From JAHEAO01 sp942492375 (GTDB taxonomy: Bacteria; Pseudomonadota; Alphaproteobacteria; Rhodobacterales; Rhodobacteraceae): a stretch of DNA of 64,000 nt. The DNA is taken from NCBI GenBank assembly GCA_942492375.1, contig CALOEL010000007.1, positions 124,001 through 188,000 of the forward strand. The letters are read 5' to 3'. The position numbers were made by a program, and so were the translations under genes. Below, piece after piece: positions 43,304 to 51,873 of this stretch; positions within the stretch are counted from its first letter, which is position 1, and every line of letters starts with the position of its first letter. Under the pieces are notes generated by a model. That model was given only the letters and a program-made list of their open reading frames with translations, was not told where the DNA came from and did no database searches.

Positions 43304-45016
43304 GTGGGTCTTAGCGGGTATTTTTTCGCAGCACACAACCAGTCGCTTCCCATAAATGATTGGGCACATTATATTGATGCCTCACCGCCAGATTGGAATT
43401 GTTCAATGCCATTCAACCTACACTTCCCTCGTCCAAACAATGGAGCTAACACATTGCAACTAAATGCGGGCGAGATGCTTTTTGTGCTAGGGGCGAATGG
43501 AGCGGGCAAATCAAGCCTGATGCATAGATTCGCTTCGCAGAACCAAGCTCACGTTAGAAAAATATCGGCTCATCGCCAAAATTGGATGTCCTCCGACGCG
43601 CTCGACATGACCCCAGCGCAAAAACTTCTAACTGAGCAGCAAATAAGGGCCACGGATCATAGTGCTGAAGCCCGCTATAAGGACCAGTTCGGTCGGCAAC
43701 GCGCTAGTATGACGATCTATGAATTGATCGACGCAGAAAACATTCGTGCCCGCGGGATTGCAACGGATGTCGATGCTGGAAGGTTAGAAGAAGCCACAGA
43801 GAAAGCTAAAGAAGTGGCACCGATTTCAGCTATCAACGAACTACTCAAGCAGTCCAACATCCCAATAGAGATATCCATTCACGCTAACGAGAAGGTGATG
43901 GCTAGGAAGGAGGGTGGCCCCGAGTACAGCGCCGCCGAACTCTCCGACGGAGAGCGAAATGCCCTGCTAATTGCTGGAGCCATACTAACCGCTCCCGCCG
44001 GAACATTGATCATAGTTGACGAACCTGAGCGCCACCTTCACAGGTCAATAATCTCGCCGTTGTTGTCGCAGCTCTTCGAGCGGCGTCAAGATTGCGGTTT
44101 TGTCATTTCGACGCATGACCACAATCTGCCGCTGGAGAACACCAACGCGAGAACGCTGCTCGTGCGGTCTTGCACCTTTAACGGGCAAAACGTGCAGAGT
44201 TGGGAAGCCGACGAACTTCCTAATAACGGGCAGATAGACGAACTACTTATGCGTGACCTCATTGGTGCTCGAAGAAAAGTTCTGTTCGTTGAAGGGACCG
44301 AAAGCAGCCTCGACAAGCCGCTCTACAGTCTCATTTTCCCAAATGTGTCGATTATCGCGAAAGGCAGTTGCCGAGAGGTTGAGCGGGCTGTTCACGGCGT
44401 ACTTGACGGGGAACCGTTCCATTGGTTGAAGGCATTCGGGATTGTTGATGGTGACGGTTTCGATGACCCGAGTATTGCTGCAAGAGCTGCCCGGGGCGTC
44501 TACGCTGTACCCTACTATTCTGTTGAGGCGATCTACCTTCACCCTCGCATGATCAACTTTCTGGCGGAGAGGCAAGCTGAAGTTTCCGGTGACAGAGCAG
44601 CGGCACTTGTTGGCCGGGCGATTGAAGCTGGGCTTGTATCCGTCAGAAGAAACGCAGCGCGGCTTTGCTCAAATGCGGTTAAAAAGGCAGGAGACAAAGC
44701 TCTACTCGAGCAGCTCCCAGGCGGGGACGACTTGCTAGGCAATGTTCAGGCAGAGTTTAGCTGGGATGGTGAAGCCTTCCTCGCAGAAAAAACGACAGAG
44801 CTCGAAGCAGCTTTAGATGAGAGAGATTGGGAAACAGTAGTAAAGGCTATCCCCATCCGCGAATGCGAGGCGCGCGGCGGGATCGCTCGATCCCTCAATT
44901 TCCGATCTGTTGAGGAATATCAGAAAGCCGTGAGACATCTATTGGCCACGAATACTGAGGCACTGGATTTCGCGCGTGGCCTGTTTGAAGACCTTCACGC
45001 TCGTCTCGAAGAATAA
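43304..45016 (+). CDS. ABC-type ATPase fused to TOPRIM/DUF4435-like domain, candidate anti-phage defence protein
   Basis: A 570-residue protein. The ATPase half has Walker A GANGAGKSS (63-71), an ABC-like signature LSDGER (213-218), Walker B LIIVDEPERH with Asp239-Glu240, and STHDH as the switch histidine. The C-terminal half has VLFVEGTESS with Glu330 and GIVDGDGF with Asp382 and Asp384, then YYSVEAIYLHP, the layout of DUF4435/TOPRIM proteins. In the PARIS system a similar ATPase (AriA) holds a TOPRIM effector (AriB), and fused forms are known. The start may instead be the ATG at 43406 (34 residues shorter). Base use is poorer in G+C than its neighbours. It is the only plus-strand gene of the island. 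OLD-family nucleases are an alternative. Confidence 0.75.
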   Translation: MGLSGYFFAAHNQSLPINDWAHYIDASPPDWNCSMPFNLHFPRPNNGANTLQLNAGEMLFVLGANGAGKSSLMHRFASQNQAHVRKISAHRQNWMSSDALDMTPAQKLLTEQQIRATDHSAEARYKDQFGRQRASMTIYELIDAENIRARGIATDVDAGRLEEATEKAKEVAPISAINELLKQSNIPIEISIHANEKVMARKEGGPEYSAAELSDGERNALLIAGAILTAPAGTLIIVDEPERHLHRSIISPLLSQLFERRQDCGFVISTHDHNLPLENTNARTLLVRSCTFNGQNVQSWEADELPNNGQIDELLMRDLIGARRKVLFVEGTESSLDKPLYSLIFPNVSIIAKGSCREVERAVHGVLDGEPFHWLKAFGIVDGDGFDDPSIAARAARGVYAVPYYSVEAIYLHPRMINFLAERQAEVSGDRAAALVGRAIEAGLVSVRRNAARLCSNAVKKAGDKALLEQLPGGDDLLGNVQAEFSWDGEAFLAEKTTELEAALDERDWETVVKAIPIRECEARGGIARSLNFRSVEEYQKAVRHLLATNTEALDFARGLFEDLHARLEE

Positions 45017-45412
45017 ATGGCTAGTAGGCGGCTGGATGGCTCCCAATAACCACATGCCGACCCGACCCATTCCCGCCTGTTTACGCCCGTTTAGCAATAG
45101 CTGACGGGCATATACCCAATATGCGGGTCGTGGAAATGGAAGGACAATAATGCGGTAATGCAATAATCTTGGGGGGGGGTCTCGTATGCCTTACACAGGG
45201 GGGGGGGAGGCCTCCCTTACGTAAGGCACCAACAGGGTATAGAGATTATAGTAATACTTTATTATTTTTCTCTATAAGAGACTGCAAATTAAGGGTTTTA
45301 GCTATAATCCCCCGGAGCACAAATAATGCCCGGCGTATAAGTCAGTTCTGTAATGCCAGAATGGGCCGTATTATTTTTGCCGAGACCGCCACCGCAGTAA
45401 TATCGGTCCGTA
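45017..45412. other. AT-rich non-coding stretch with two G tracts
   Basis: No gene is seen in these 396 bases between the ATPase-TOPRIM gene and the broken primase gene. It contains G9 at 45171-45179 and G10 at 45198-45207, two nested inverted repeats and long A/T stretches. It could hold a replication origin for the island, because satellite origins often lie next to the primase gene, but no ordered iterons are recognised. Confidence 0.5.
45187..45228. repeat. Inverted repeat TGCCTTAC...GTAAGGCA around a G10 tract
   Basis: Perfect 8-base arms enclose the second G tract and an inner palindrome GGGAGGCCTCCC (45205-45216). It could form a cruciform or, with the G tracts, a quadruplex. Confidence 0.5.
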
Positions 45413-45421
45413 TTACTGCGG
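45392..45421 (-). terminator. Stem-loop at the end of the primase-like gene
   Basis: CCGCAGTAATA and TATTACTGCGG form a perfect 11-base stem with an 8-base loop overlapping the stop codon of the minus-strand gene. No T tract follows directly, so it may act as mRNA end structure rather than a canonical terminator. Confidence 0.5.
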
Positions 45422-45779
45422 GAGCCTCACCACTCTATAGGCCTTGCCGTGGAAGCTGTAGTCCTCCACCACCTTACCCCTCTGAACTTCCATAAGGAAA
45501 CCGTTGTCGACCATGGCGTAGATCGCGGCTCCCAAAGCGCGGTTCGTGCCCAACTTGTGGTCATAGAAGGCGGAGTGGTTTCGCGTCCTTTGCAGAAGGT
45601 AGTTGTGCGGCACGATGCCATTCTGGCGCATGGCGTCTGGAATTTTGTAGCTCTCGGGAATCTCATGGATCAGGTAGTGCTTCAAGACAGCGACGAGCTT
45701 GTCATGGCAGGCGTTGTCACCGTTGCCAACATCACCGCCATCAAGACGTTTGGTGAAGGTTGCGATGTCGCGGCGGACC
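45413..45779 (-). pseudogene. C-terminal fragment of the primase/helicase-like gene, cut off by IS66
   Basis: Encodes the last 118 or so residues (DIATFTKRLDGGDVG to YRVVRLPQ) of the protein whose first part is at 48169-49261. Removing the IS66 element and one copy of the GGCGGACC duplication restores a continuous frame reading GLVRRDIATFTKRL. The fragment alone has a frame reaching into the insertion sequence (to 45820) but no likely start of its own. The restored protein would be about 483 residues. Confidence 0.88.
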
Positions 45780-45801
45780 GTAAGCGTCCGGTCTGGCCGC
45801 C

Positions 45802-47301
45802 CTACGGGGCGGTTTTCCATGGCAGCAGATCGTCGACGCGGTTGATCTTGTAGTCAGGAATGCGGGCGAGTGTGTCGGCCAGCCAGGCTTGCGGATCGAT
45901 ACCGTTCAGTTTGGCGGTTTCGATCAGGGTATAAGCGATCGCGGCAGCCTTGCCGCCAGTCTGCGAACCCACGAACAGGTAGTTTTTGCGGCCTATTGCG
46001 ATGGAGCGCATCGCGCGTTCTGCCGTGTTGTTATCGAGTTCCAGAACGCCTTGATCGAGATAGGGCCGGAGCCGTGCCATGCGCGTCAGGGCATAGCGGA
46101 TCGCGTCCGCCAGTGGCGACTTGCCGGAGATGTTGGGCAGTTGGCCATGCAGCCAGACTTCCAGATCATCGAAGATCGGCTTTGCCTTGTTCTGCCGGAT
46201 GTTGACCCGCCGGTCAGGTGGTGACCCTCGCGCCTCTTTTTCGACCGCATAGAGCTGCGCGATGCGTCTGATGGCCTCATCGGCGATGGCCGAGCCCTGG
46301 GCCCTGTGAACGTCGACGAACTTGCGCCTGACATGTGCCATGCAGGCGACCTCACGGATGTCGCCCGAGCGATAGAGGTCTTCGAACCCGGCGTAGCCAT
46401 CCGCATGCATCCAGCCTTGATACTTTGCGAGATGATCTTTGGGGTGTTGCCCTTTGCGATCCGGCGAGAACTGATACCAACTTGCGGGTGGGACGCTGCT
46501 GCCCCAAGGACGTTCATCCCGGCCATAAGCCCAAAGCCGAGCCGTCGCTGTCTTGCCCTTGCCAGGGGCCAGCATCTTAACGGGCGTGTCATCTGCAAAG
46601 ATCGCCTGTCCGGCCAGCACATGCCACCCGATGGCATCTGCGAGCGGTTCCAGCAGGGCCGTCGACTTACCGACCCAGTCGGCCAGCGTCGAGCGGTCCA
46701 GATCAATCCCGTCGCGCTCGAAGATCCCGCTTTGCCGATAGAGCGGCAGGTGATCGGCGTATTTGTTGACCAGCACATGCGCCAGCGAACCTGCACCGGG
46801 ACGACCGCGCTCGATTGGGCGCGACGGCAACGGAGCCTGCGTGAAGCCCTCGCAACCCGAACAAGCAAAGCGAGGCCGCACGATGCGGTTCACGATGAAC
46901 CGACCGGGCACATATTCCAGTTCTTCGGTCACATCCTCGCCCAGACGGCGAAGAGCGCCACCGCACTGGGCGCAATCGTCGTCGCCAGTGGTCAGTTCGA
47001 CTTCCATGCGCGGGATGTGATCCGGGATCGGACGGCGCTTCGGCTTGTCTTTTGGTTCCTCATCAGGAAGGCGCAGCTTCGCCGTCATCTTGGCGACGGC
47101 AATCTCACTGTTCTCCAAGGCCAGTTGAAGCTGTTCGATGCTCTCGGACGAGGTGCCAAACCGCGCCGCGCGATGGCCTGCCAACTGATGCCTCAGCTTC
47201 TCGATCAAAACGGCTTGAGCCTTCACCTCGGCCAGCAAAAGCGCTGTGAACTGTCTCAGTTCATCAGGGTCTTCCGGCAGGGATTTAGCGACGTCCAGCA
47301 T
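45802..47301 (-). CDS. tnpC: IS66 family transposase TnpC
   Basis: The 499-residue transposase of the IS66 group. The N-terminal coiled region (EVKAQAVLIEKLRHQLAGHR) is followed by a zinc-finger pair (CAQCGG and CSGCEG), and the catalytic core holds FADDTPVKML, HADGYAGFEDLY and LDNNTAERAMRSIAIGRKNYLF with the expected Asp and Glu. It ends just inside the left terminal repeat. The frame is intact, so the element is probably active. Confidence 0.97.
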   Translation of the reverse strand: MLDVAKSLPEDPDELRQFTALLLAEVKAQAVLIEKLRHQLAGHRAARFGTSSESIEQLQLALENSEIAVAKMTAKLRLPDEEPKDKPKRRPIPDHIPRMEVELTTGDDDCAQCGGALRRLGEDVTEELEYVPGRFIVNRIVRPRFACSGCEGFTQAPLPSRPIERGRPGAGSLAHVLVNKYADHLPLYRQSGIFERDGIDLDRSTLADWVGKSTALLEPLADAIGWHVLAGQAIFADDTPVKMLAPGKGKTATARLWAYGRDERPWGSSVPPASWYQFSPDRKGQHPKDHLAKYQGWMHADGYAGFEDLYRSGDIREVACMAHVRRKFVDVHRAQGSAIADEAIRRIAQLYAVEKEARGSPPDRRVNIRQNKAKPIFDDLEVWLHGQLPNISGKSPLADAIRYALTRMARLRPYLDQGVLELDNNTAERAMRSIAIGRKNYLFVGSQTGGKAAAIAYTLIETAKLNGIDPQAWLADTLARIPDYKINRVDDLLPWKTAP

Positions 47302-47361
47302 GATCGGATCATACCCGATCCGCGCGCTCAGAGGAATCCCCGCAGACTTGCTCCAAGCGGT

Positions 47362-47709
47362 TTATCCCGCCTTGAGCGGCTTCCAGCTACGTTGGGGCAA
47401 CCGCCAGTCGATGCCCTCCAGCAGCATCGCCAACTGGGCGGCCGTCAGGGCGATCTTACCCTCTTTGGCCGATGGCCAAACAAACCGGCCCTTCTCAAGC
47501 CGTTTGCTGAACAGGCACGCGCCCTGACCATCCCACCATATGATCTTGATCAGATCACCCCGCCGACCGCGGAAGACGAACATGTGGCCTGCAAATGGAT
47601 CCTGCTTCAGCGTCTGCTCGGCTTGGGCTGCCAGCGTCGTAAATCCACGCCGCATGTCGGTCACGCCAGCCGCAAGCCAGACCCGCGTGTTCACCGGAAC
47701 CGGGATCAT
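47362..47709 (-). CDS. tnpB: IS66 family accessory protein TnpB
   Basis: The 115-residue protein MIPVPVNTRVWLAAGVTDMRRG with MFVFRGRRGDLIKIIWWDGQGACLF is the IS66 Orf2 (TnpB) signature, needed with TnpA for transposition. Its ATG overlaps the tnpA stop by 4 bases, and tnpC starts 60 bp further on. Confidence 0.97.
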   Translation of the reverse strand: MIPVPVNTRVWLAAGVTDMRRGFTTLAAQAEQTLKQDPFAGHMFVFRGRRGDLIKIIWWDGQGACLFSKRLEKGRFVWPSAKEGKIALTAAQLAMLLEGIDWRLPQRSWKPLKAG

Positions 47710-48107
47710 GCGGAAAGACCTCGGATCAACCGGGCCAAAGCCTCGGGGTCATAGCCACCGATAATCCTCAGTCGGTGGCCACCAGCGATATCGATCTCAA
47801 TCGCACTTTGCACAGACGTAGGTTCGGGTGTCGGTGCAGGAGTATCCCTCTGGGGGCGATCAATAATCTCTACAGGCAGAAAGCAGGGTGCTTCCGTCGC
47901 CAGTTCCTCAACCCCTTCAGGGTCAGGCGCATACCGAGGATCGCGCAACCATTTGAAAATCATGTTCGCGTTCATCGCATAGCGGCGTGCAACCTGCGCC
48001 ACAGAAACGCCCGCTGCCGTCGTCTGAAAGCAGATCGTCCGCTTCTCTTCATCCGTCCAAAGCCGCTTCGTCCGACGCGCCATTCCCTGCTCCGTAGTGT
48101 CCGCCAT
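47706..48107 (-). CDS. tnpA: IS66 family accessory protein TnpA
   Basis: The 133-residue protein contains a helix-turn-helix of the transposase-8 kind (TKRLWTDEEKRTICFQTTA, then VSVAQVARRYAMNANMIFKWLRD). It is the first gene of the IS66 operon and would bind the element's ends. The stop overlaps tnpB by 4 bases. Confidence 0.95.
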   Translation of the reverse strand: MADTTEQGMARRTKRLWTDEEKRTICFQTTAAGVSVAQVARRYAMNANMIFKWLRDPRYAPDPEGVEELATEAPCFLPVEIIDRPQRDTPAPTPEPTSVQSAIEIDIAGGHRLRIIGGYDPEALARLIRGLSA

Positions 48108-48168
48108 CCAAAGCGGACACTATCGAACACACTCTATGCGCGGCAGTGCAGGCAGACCGGACGCTTAC

Positions 48169-49261
48169 GGCGGACCAGACCGATAGCCCAGTCAATGTGG
48201 TCATCGGTGATGCACGGGGTCAGGTAATTGTCCGCGACCGCCAAGAGGCCCGCAATCCGGGCAGCTTTCAATGCCGCGCGGTTCCACATCTGCCGCCGCG
48301 ACTCGTTTGTTCCGCTCGCTTTGATGCGCTGATCGCACTCATCTTCAAACGCATCCATCGTGAAAGCGACGCTTTCAGTCCTGCCAACGGGCTGCGTCAG
48401 GTTCTTGAAGGCTAGGTTATCCGCCTGCGAGACCAGCGCCACGAGCTTGCCGACAAGGTGCGCGGGAGGCTTCGCGAGGGGTGCGCGGTTCCGGTCTGGA
48501 CGCTCTCCTTCATACTCGATGATGGTAAGACGCGACATGAAGCCGTCCTCCATCATCTCCGTAGTGAGCGATTCCAAAAACGTGCCCGGTGTCGTTTCCC
48601 CGATCATGCTGTAGCTGACGCCAATGACCGAAGCGACGTTGTTGTCGGTGGCGCTGTATCCGATACCCCCGACCGTCGAATCCTGAGTGGATTTGTGGTA
48701 GAGGTTCGTCATCTGGGTCCGTAGGGTGCTTAGCGGGTCGGTGGACCTCGCCGTAGACATGCCTTTGATGCGGCGACCGATCTCACCACTGACATTCACA
48801 AAGCACGGGTTGCCCACGCAAGCCTTCACCAGTGCGGGACCGCTAGCATACTCCGTGAAGTCAACGAACCGGCTTGCTGTCGGAACGTCCCGAGAAATTG
48901 CGAGGACGAGCTTAGAGACGCCGCTTAGCATAGCTTCCTTCCCGATAGCAGACCTTGCCACGAGGATGAGGTAGACATTCAGACCCGATCCTGGGAGCTG
49001 CCATTGCCGCCCGCAAATACCTGCCAGAAACCCAAGCGCGCCAACGACCGCAACCTCTGGCACGGGGCGAGGGGCGGAGTCATAGATGAATTGGGCAATC
49101 TGCCCTGCAACGCCGGGCGGGAAGGATAGCGGCACCGCTTGGACCGCGGGCAACTCAGGCAGCGGCCTAAACTCCTGAGACTGCTTGAGCAGCTTCATGT
49201 TGTTCAGGATGGCGTCAAACTCGCCGGGCGCGAATGGTTTGTTCTCGGGGATCTCAGCCAT
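48169..49261 (-). pseudogene. N-terminal part of the primase/helicase-like (DUF3987/YfjI-type) gene, interrupted by IS66
   Basis: About 365 residues from MAEIPENKPFAPGEFDAIL to AIGLVRR belong to the island protein; the present frame then runs into the IS66 end and stops at 48134. PGVAGQIAQFIYDSAPRPVPEVAVVGALGF and LILVARSAIGKEAM fit DUF3987-type proteins of phages and satellites, thought to act in replication. The usual Walker A serine or threonine after GK is a glutamate here. The ATG at 49261 has AAGGGGG upstream. With the C-terminal part at 45413-45779 the intact gene was about 483 codons. The DUF3987 family name is moderately certain; the interruption is certain. Confidence 0.85.
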
Positions 49262-49384
49262 GCCGCACCCCCTTCGCATCCATGTGCAAGGTGTCGTTGC
49301 CGGTCCTACCAGCCTGTCGCATACTGCTCATGTCGCAGTCCTTTCGTATCTGGTTTGGCTGGGGCACTGCTCAAGGTCCTGTAA

Positions 49385-49420
49385 GCGGTCGGGTGTGCCC
49401 CATACACCCGGCCGCTTTTT
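49385..49420 (+). terminator. Intrinsic terminator on the plus strand, no matching gene
   Basis: GCGGTCGGGTGT and ACACCCGGCCGC form a 12-base stem (one G-T pair) with a 7-base loop, followed by TTTTT. The neighbouring genes all run on the minus strand, so this would end an unannotated plus-strand transcript between the primase-like gene and the AlpA-like gene. Confidence 0.75.
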
Positions 49421-49542
49421 GTGAAAGGTCGGTCAGCGCGGCTATGACTGCGCTGTTTCACGGGCACGCCCAAGACAGGCGCACTCTTGCTGTGTTCCGC
49501 ATACGGGCGGCTGACGTTCGTATTCATGTTCAATGGGTCGGC

Positions 49543-49800
49543 TCAGGCAGCGGTTTCGCTGGTGCTGCGCTTCTCGCCCGACGCCAGCCAAGCCAGCACG
49601 TCCGGCTCGGCATACCAGCAACGCCGGGTGCCGCGCGGATTGAAGTAGCGCGGGCCGGTGCCCCGTAGACGCCATTGGTCGACGGTCACGGGGTGAACCC
49701 CAATCAGTTTGGACACCTCAGCGGCAGACAGGGGGCGGTTGCGAGGGACGTATGCGAACTGGGCGCACAGTTCCTCGAAGGTCGGTTCTTTCTGGGCCAT
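49543..49800 (-). CDS. AlpA/excisionase-like helix-turn-helix protein
   Basis: An 85-residue protein (ATG 49800) with PLSAAEVSKLIGVHPVTVDQWRLRGTGPRYFNPRGTRRCWYAEPDVLAWL, the winged MerR/AlpA-type DNA-binding fold, quoted here only to show the helix-turn-helix and wing; residues about 23-75. In phage satellites such proteins activate excision or early genes. Its position between the integrase and the primase-like gene matches that role. A longer frame to 49866 exists but lacks a better site. Confidence 0.8.
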   Translation of the reverse strand: MAQKEPTFEELCAQFAYVPRNRPLSAAEVSKLIGVHPVTVDQWRLRGTGPRYFNPRGTRRCWYAEPDVLAWLASGEKRSTSETAA

Positions 49801-49997
49801 ACGGGCAACTCCCGAATTGATGCCCGGCGAGAACCCAGCCGGTTTCGGGGTGCCGATGCCTGACACAACATTTAGTGGCAGGCTGCTGTTGTAGGGTTAT
49901 GCTAGCTTAGCTTTCGTGAGGTCGGCAACGACGACCTGCACTCGGATGGAAACCCGCCCCGCCGAAGCGGGACGGTCTCGAACCGCACTCCTCGGTT

Positions 49998-50246
49998 CTA
50001 TTCGACCCGGTTCACGCGAACTTCTGCCCCATCCGAGTAGAAGCCAATCGAGATGAAGTCTCCGGGATTGAGATCGAAGGCGAGGATCAGTGCCAGGATA
50101 GCGCGCGACTGAGTCGGATCGGTCGCAGGAAAATGAGCCTCGTGGAACGTAGTGAAGTAGCCGTGAGCAGTCTTGACGACCTCTCCCGAGGCAACGAGGT
50201 CGTCCAGAGCCTCTTCAATGTTCGTTTCTGTATAATCGATAAGCAT
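49998..50246 (-). CDS. Hypothetical island protein, 82 residues
   Basis: Unrecognised. A small acidic protein MLIDYTETNIEEALDDLVASGEVVKTAHGYFTTFHE with beta-strand-rich C-terminus ending GFYSDGAEVRVNRVE. The layout of a helix then a strand-turn-strand resembles a winged helix. GGGAG lies 5 bases before the ATG. It lies between the AlpA-like and integrase genes on the same strand. Confidence 0.6.
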   Translation of the reverse strand: MLIDYTETNIEEALDDLVASGEVVKTAHGYFTTFHEAHFPATDPTQSRAILALILAFDLNPGDFISIGFYSDGAEVRVNRVE

Positions 50247-50569
50247 GGCATCTCCCTTTCGCGATGATGCCGTCCCCCACCTTGCAAAGCAAAAGCAGGC
50301 GGACGATTGGTTTCGTCAACGCCTGCTCAGGAGGACTTCTTTCACGCGGTCCCGGACCGATTAGTGCGCGAAAGTAAGTGCATTAAATCAGAGGTCACGC
50401 GCCATGTCAATTCGTGAAACGAAATGGGATGCCCGTTTTTGAAGATTTTGTGGAACAATTAATTTCCAGATGAGCAACAATAGCACCGCTACAGCCGCGG
50501 ATCGCGCCGGGAGCCACCCTGCCCCCGGCCAACCCCGATCCCCGAGCGCTGCGCGAAATTTTCGGGGCG
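50247..50569. other. Gap between the 82-residue gene and integrase
   Basis: I see no gene in these 323 bases. The short frames that overlap the end of the integrase gene have no ribosome sites and look like shadows. Promoter elements for the 82-residue gene are likely here. Confidence 0.5.
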
Positions 50570-51856
50570 TTATGCCCGAGCGGGGAGCGTGACCACGTTC
50601 TTCCCGGCAGCAACCAGTCCCTTTTCCTCGATCCACGCGCCGATCTGCTCGATCTCGGGGTAGAGCCAGCGGAGGTCGGTAAGATCAAGATACGCCCTGC
50701 TCGTCACGTCCTCTTGGGCAGGCTTGTGGCCAATCAGCAGGTCGGTCCTGAACTTCTCGATGCGGCATTCGCGCTGCGAGATGTTGGAGAGCGTCTTGCG
50801 AAGCCCGTGCGCCCCGACAATGCGCCCCGCCACCTTGTCCACCTCGTCCAGCACAGCGCGCGGATCGGTGATATGCCCGGCCTTCCCACGGCTCGGGAAA
50901 ACATGGTCGTTCCCGTCCACCTTCTCGCAGGCTTCCAGAACCTTCACGGTGGCGGTTGAGAGCGGCAGCATGATCGGCTTGCCTTGTTTACGGTCACCAA
51001 GGAACCAATACGACTTGGCGGGGTCGTCCTTGTCGATGTGAACTTCGCTCCACCGGAGCCGTGCGGCCTCGGAGCGGCGGCAACCTGTGGTCATCAAGAA
51101 CAGCACGAAATTGATCCCGGCCAGCGCATCGCGGTTCCGGGCGGTCAGGCGGGCGTCGTGCAGTGCGTTCCAGACCTCGCCAACCTTGTCGAAGGGAACG
51201 TATCGGTCAGTCCGATCACCTGCCGGTGCCCAATGGCGTTTCATTGCCGCCACGGGGTTGTGCGGGATCAGCGGCGTTCCGTCAGGAAGAACATGCTCGT
51301 CGGCAGCGTAGTTTAGGATGATGCGCAGGACAACCATAGCGCTGTTGGCGCTGCCCGGTGCCCCACCCTTCCGCTTCTTCCCCTTGAGACCGTTCTTAAC
51401 CAACTCAGCGTGACGGGTCTTCACCATGTCGCGGGTGATGTTGACCACCGGCACGTCCTGCCAGTCCTTGAAGGTCTTCTGGATGAAAAAACGATACCAA
51501 TCCTTCGTGCTCTCCTTGAGCTTGCCGGGGCGGCTTAGGTAGCTGTCGAACACTTCCTTGAGCGTGACGCTTTCAGCCTCAAGCTGCTTCTTAGCGGCGC
51601 GCGGGTCGATCCCGTCGCGCATCTGCTGAAGTAGGCTTTGCGCCTTCTCCCGCGCCTGCGCCTCGGTATAGAGGCCGTATCGCCCGATGGTGATGATGAC
51701 CGCCTTCCCGTTCACCCGCCCCTGGGCGACGAAGGCGCGGACCCCGCTCGCGGTGACGCGCAGGCCGTAGCCGCCCACCTTATCGTCCCAATGAATCTCG
51801 TATCCCGAGGCGGGCGTTTCCACCTTGTCGATGTATGTCTTCGTGAGCTTTGGCAT
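50570..51856 (-). CDS. int: Tyrosine-type site-specific integrase
   Basis: A 428-residue integrase of the DUF4102 arm-domain type. The N-terminal arm-binding part is GYEIHWDDKVGGYGLRVTASG, the core-binding part is about residues 95-190, and the catalytic domain has TTGCRRSEAARLRW (first Arg), AHGLRKTLSN (His and second Arg), IGHKPAQ and the nucleophile in TSRAYLDL. It lies 156 bp from attR and should integrate the element into tRNA-Asn. Paired ATGCTAGC sites sit between the gene and attR. The frame is intact. Confidence 0.96.
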   Translation of the reverse strand: MPKLTKTYIDKVETPASGYEIHWDDKVGGYGLRVTASGVRAFVAQGRVNGKAVIITIGRYGLYTEAQAREKAQSLLQQMRDGIDPRAAKKQLEAESVTLKEVFDSYLSRPGKLKESTKDWYRFFIQKTFKDWQDVPVVNITRDMVKTRHAELVKNGLKGKKRKGGAPGSANSAMVVLRIILNYAADEHVLPDGTPLIPHNPVAAMKRHWAPAGDRTDRYVPFDKVGEVWNALHDARLTARNRDALAGINFVLFLMTTGCRRSEAARLRWSEVHIDKDDPAKSYWFLGDRKQGKPIMLPLSTATVKVLEACEKVDGNDHVFPSRGKAGHITDPRAVLDEVDKVAGRIVGAHGLRKTLSNISQRECRIEKFRTDLLIGHKPAQEDVTSRAYLDLTDLRWLYPEIEQIGAWIEEKGLVAAGKNVVTLPARA

Positions 51857-51873
51857 GTGGTTCTCCTATGCAC

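Larger units (their letters stand above)
45780..48168 (-). mobile_element. IS66-family insertion sequence, complete
   Basis: A 2389 bp element with perfect 16-base terminal repeats GTAAGCGTCCGGTCTG, typical of IS66. It is flanked by an 8 bp direct duplication GGCGGACC (45772-45779 and 48169-48176). All three IS66 genes (tnpA, tnpB, tnpC) are present and open. The element sits in the island's primase-like gene, and the exact duplication suggests a recent insertion. Confidence 0.97.

Noticed and set aside
45169..45495. Plus-strand frame across the G tracts
   Set aside because: Its sequence depends on the G tracts, and it overlaps the end of the broken primase gene; no coding character.
46306..47754. 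Plus-strand open frame of 482 codons inside IS66
   Set aside because: Antisense to tnpC and tnpB, which have full IS66 motifs.
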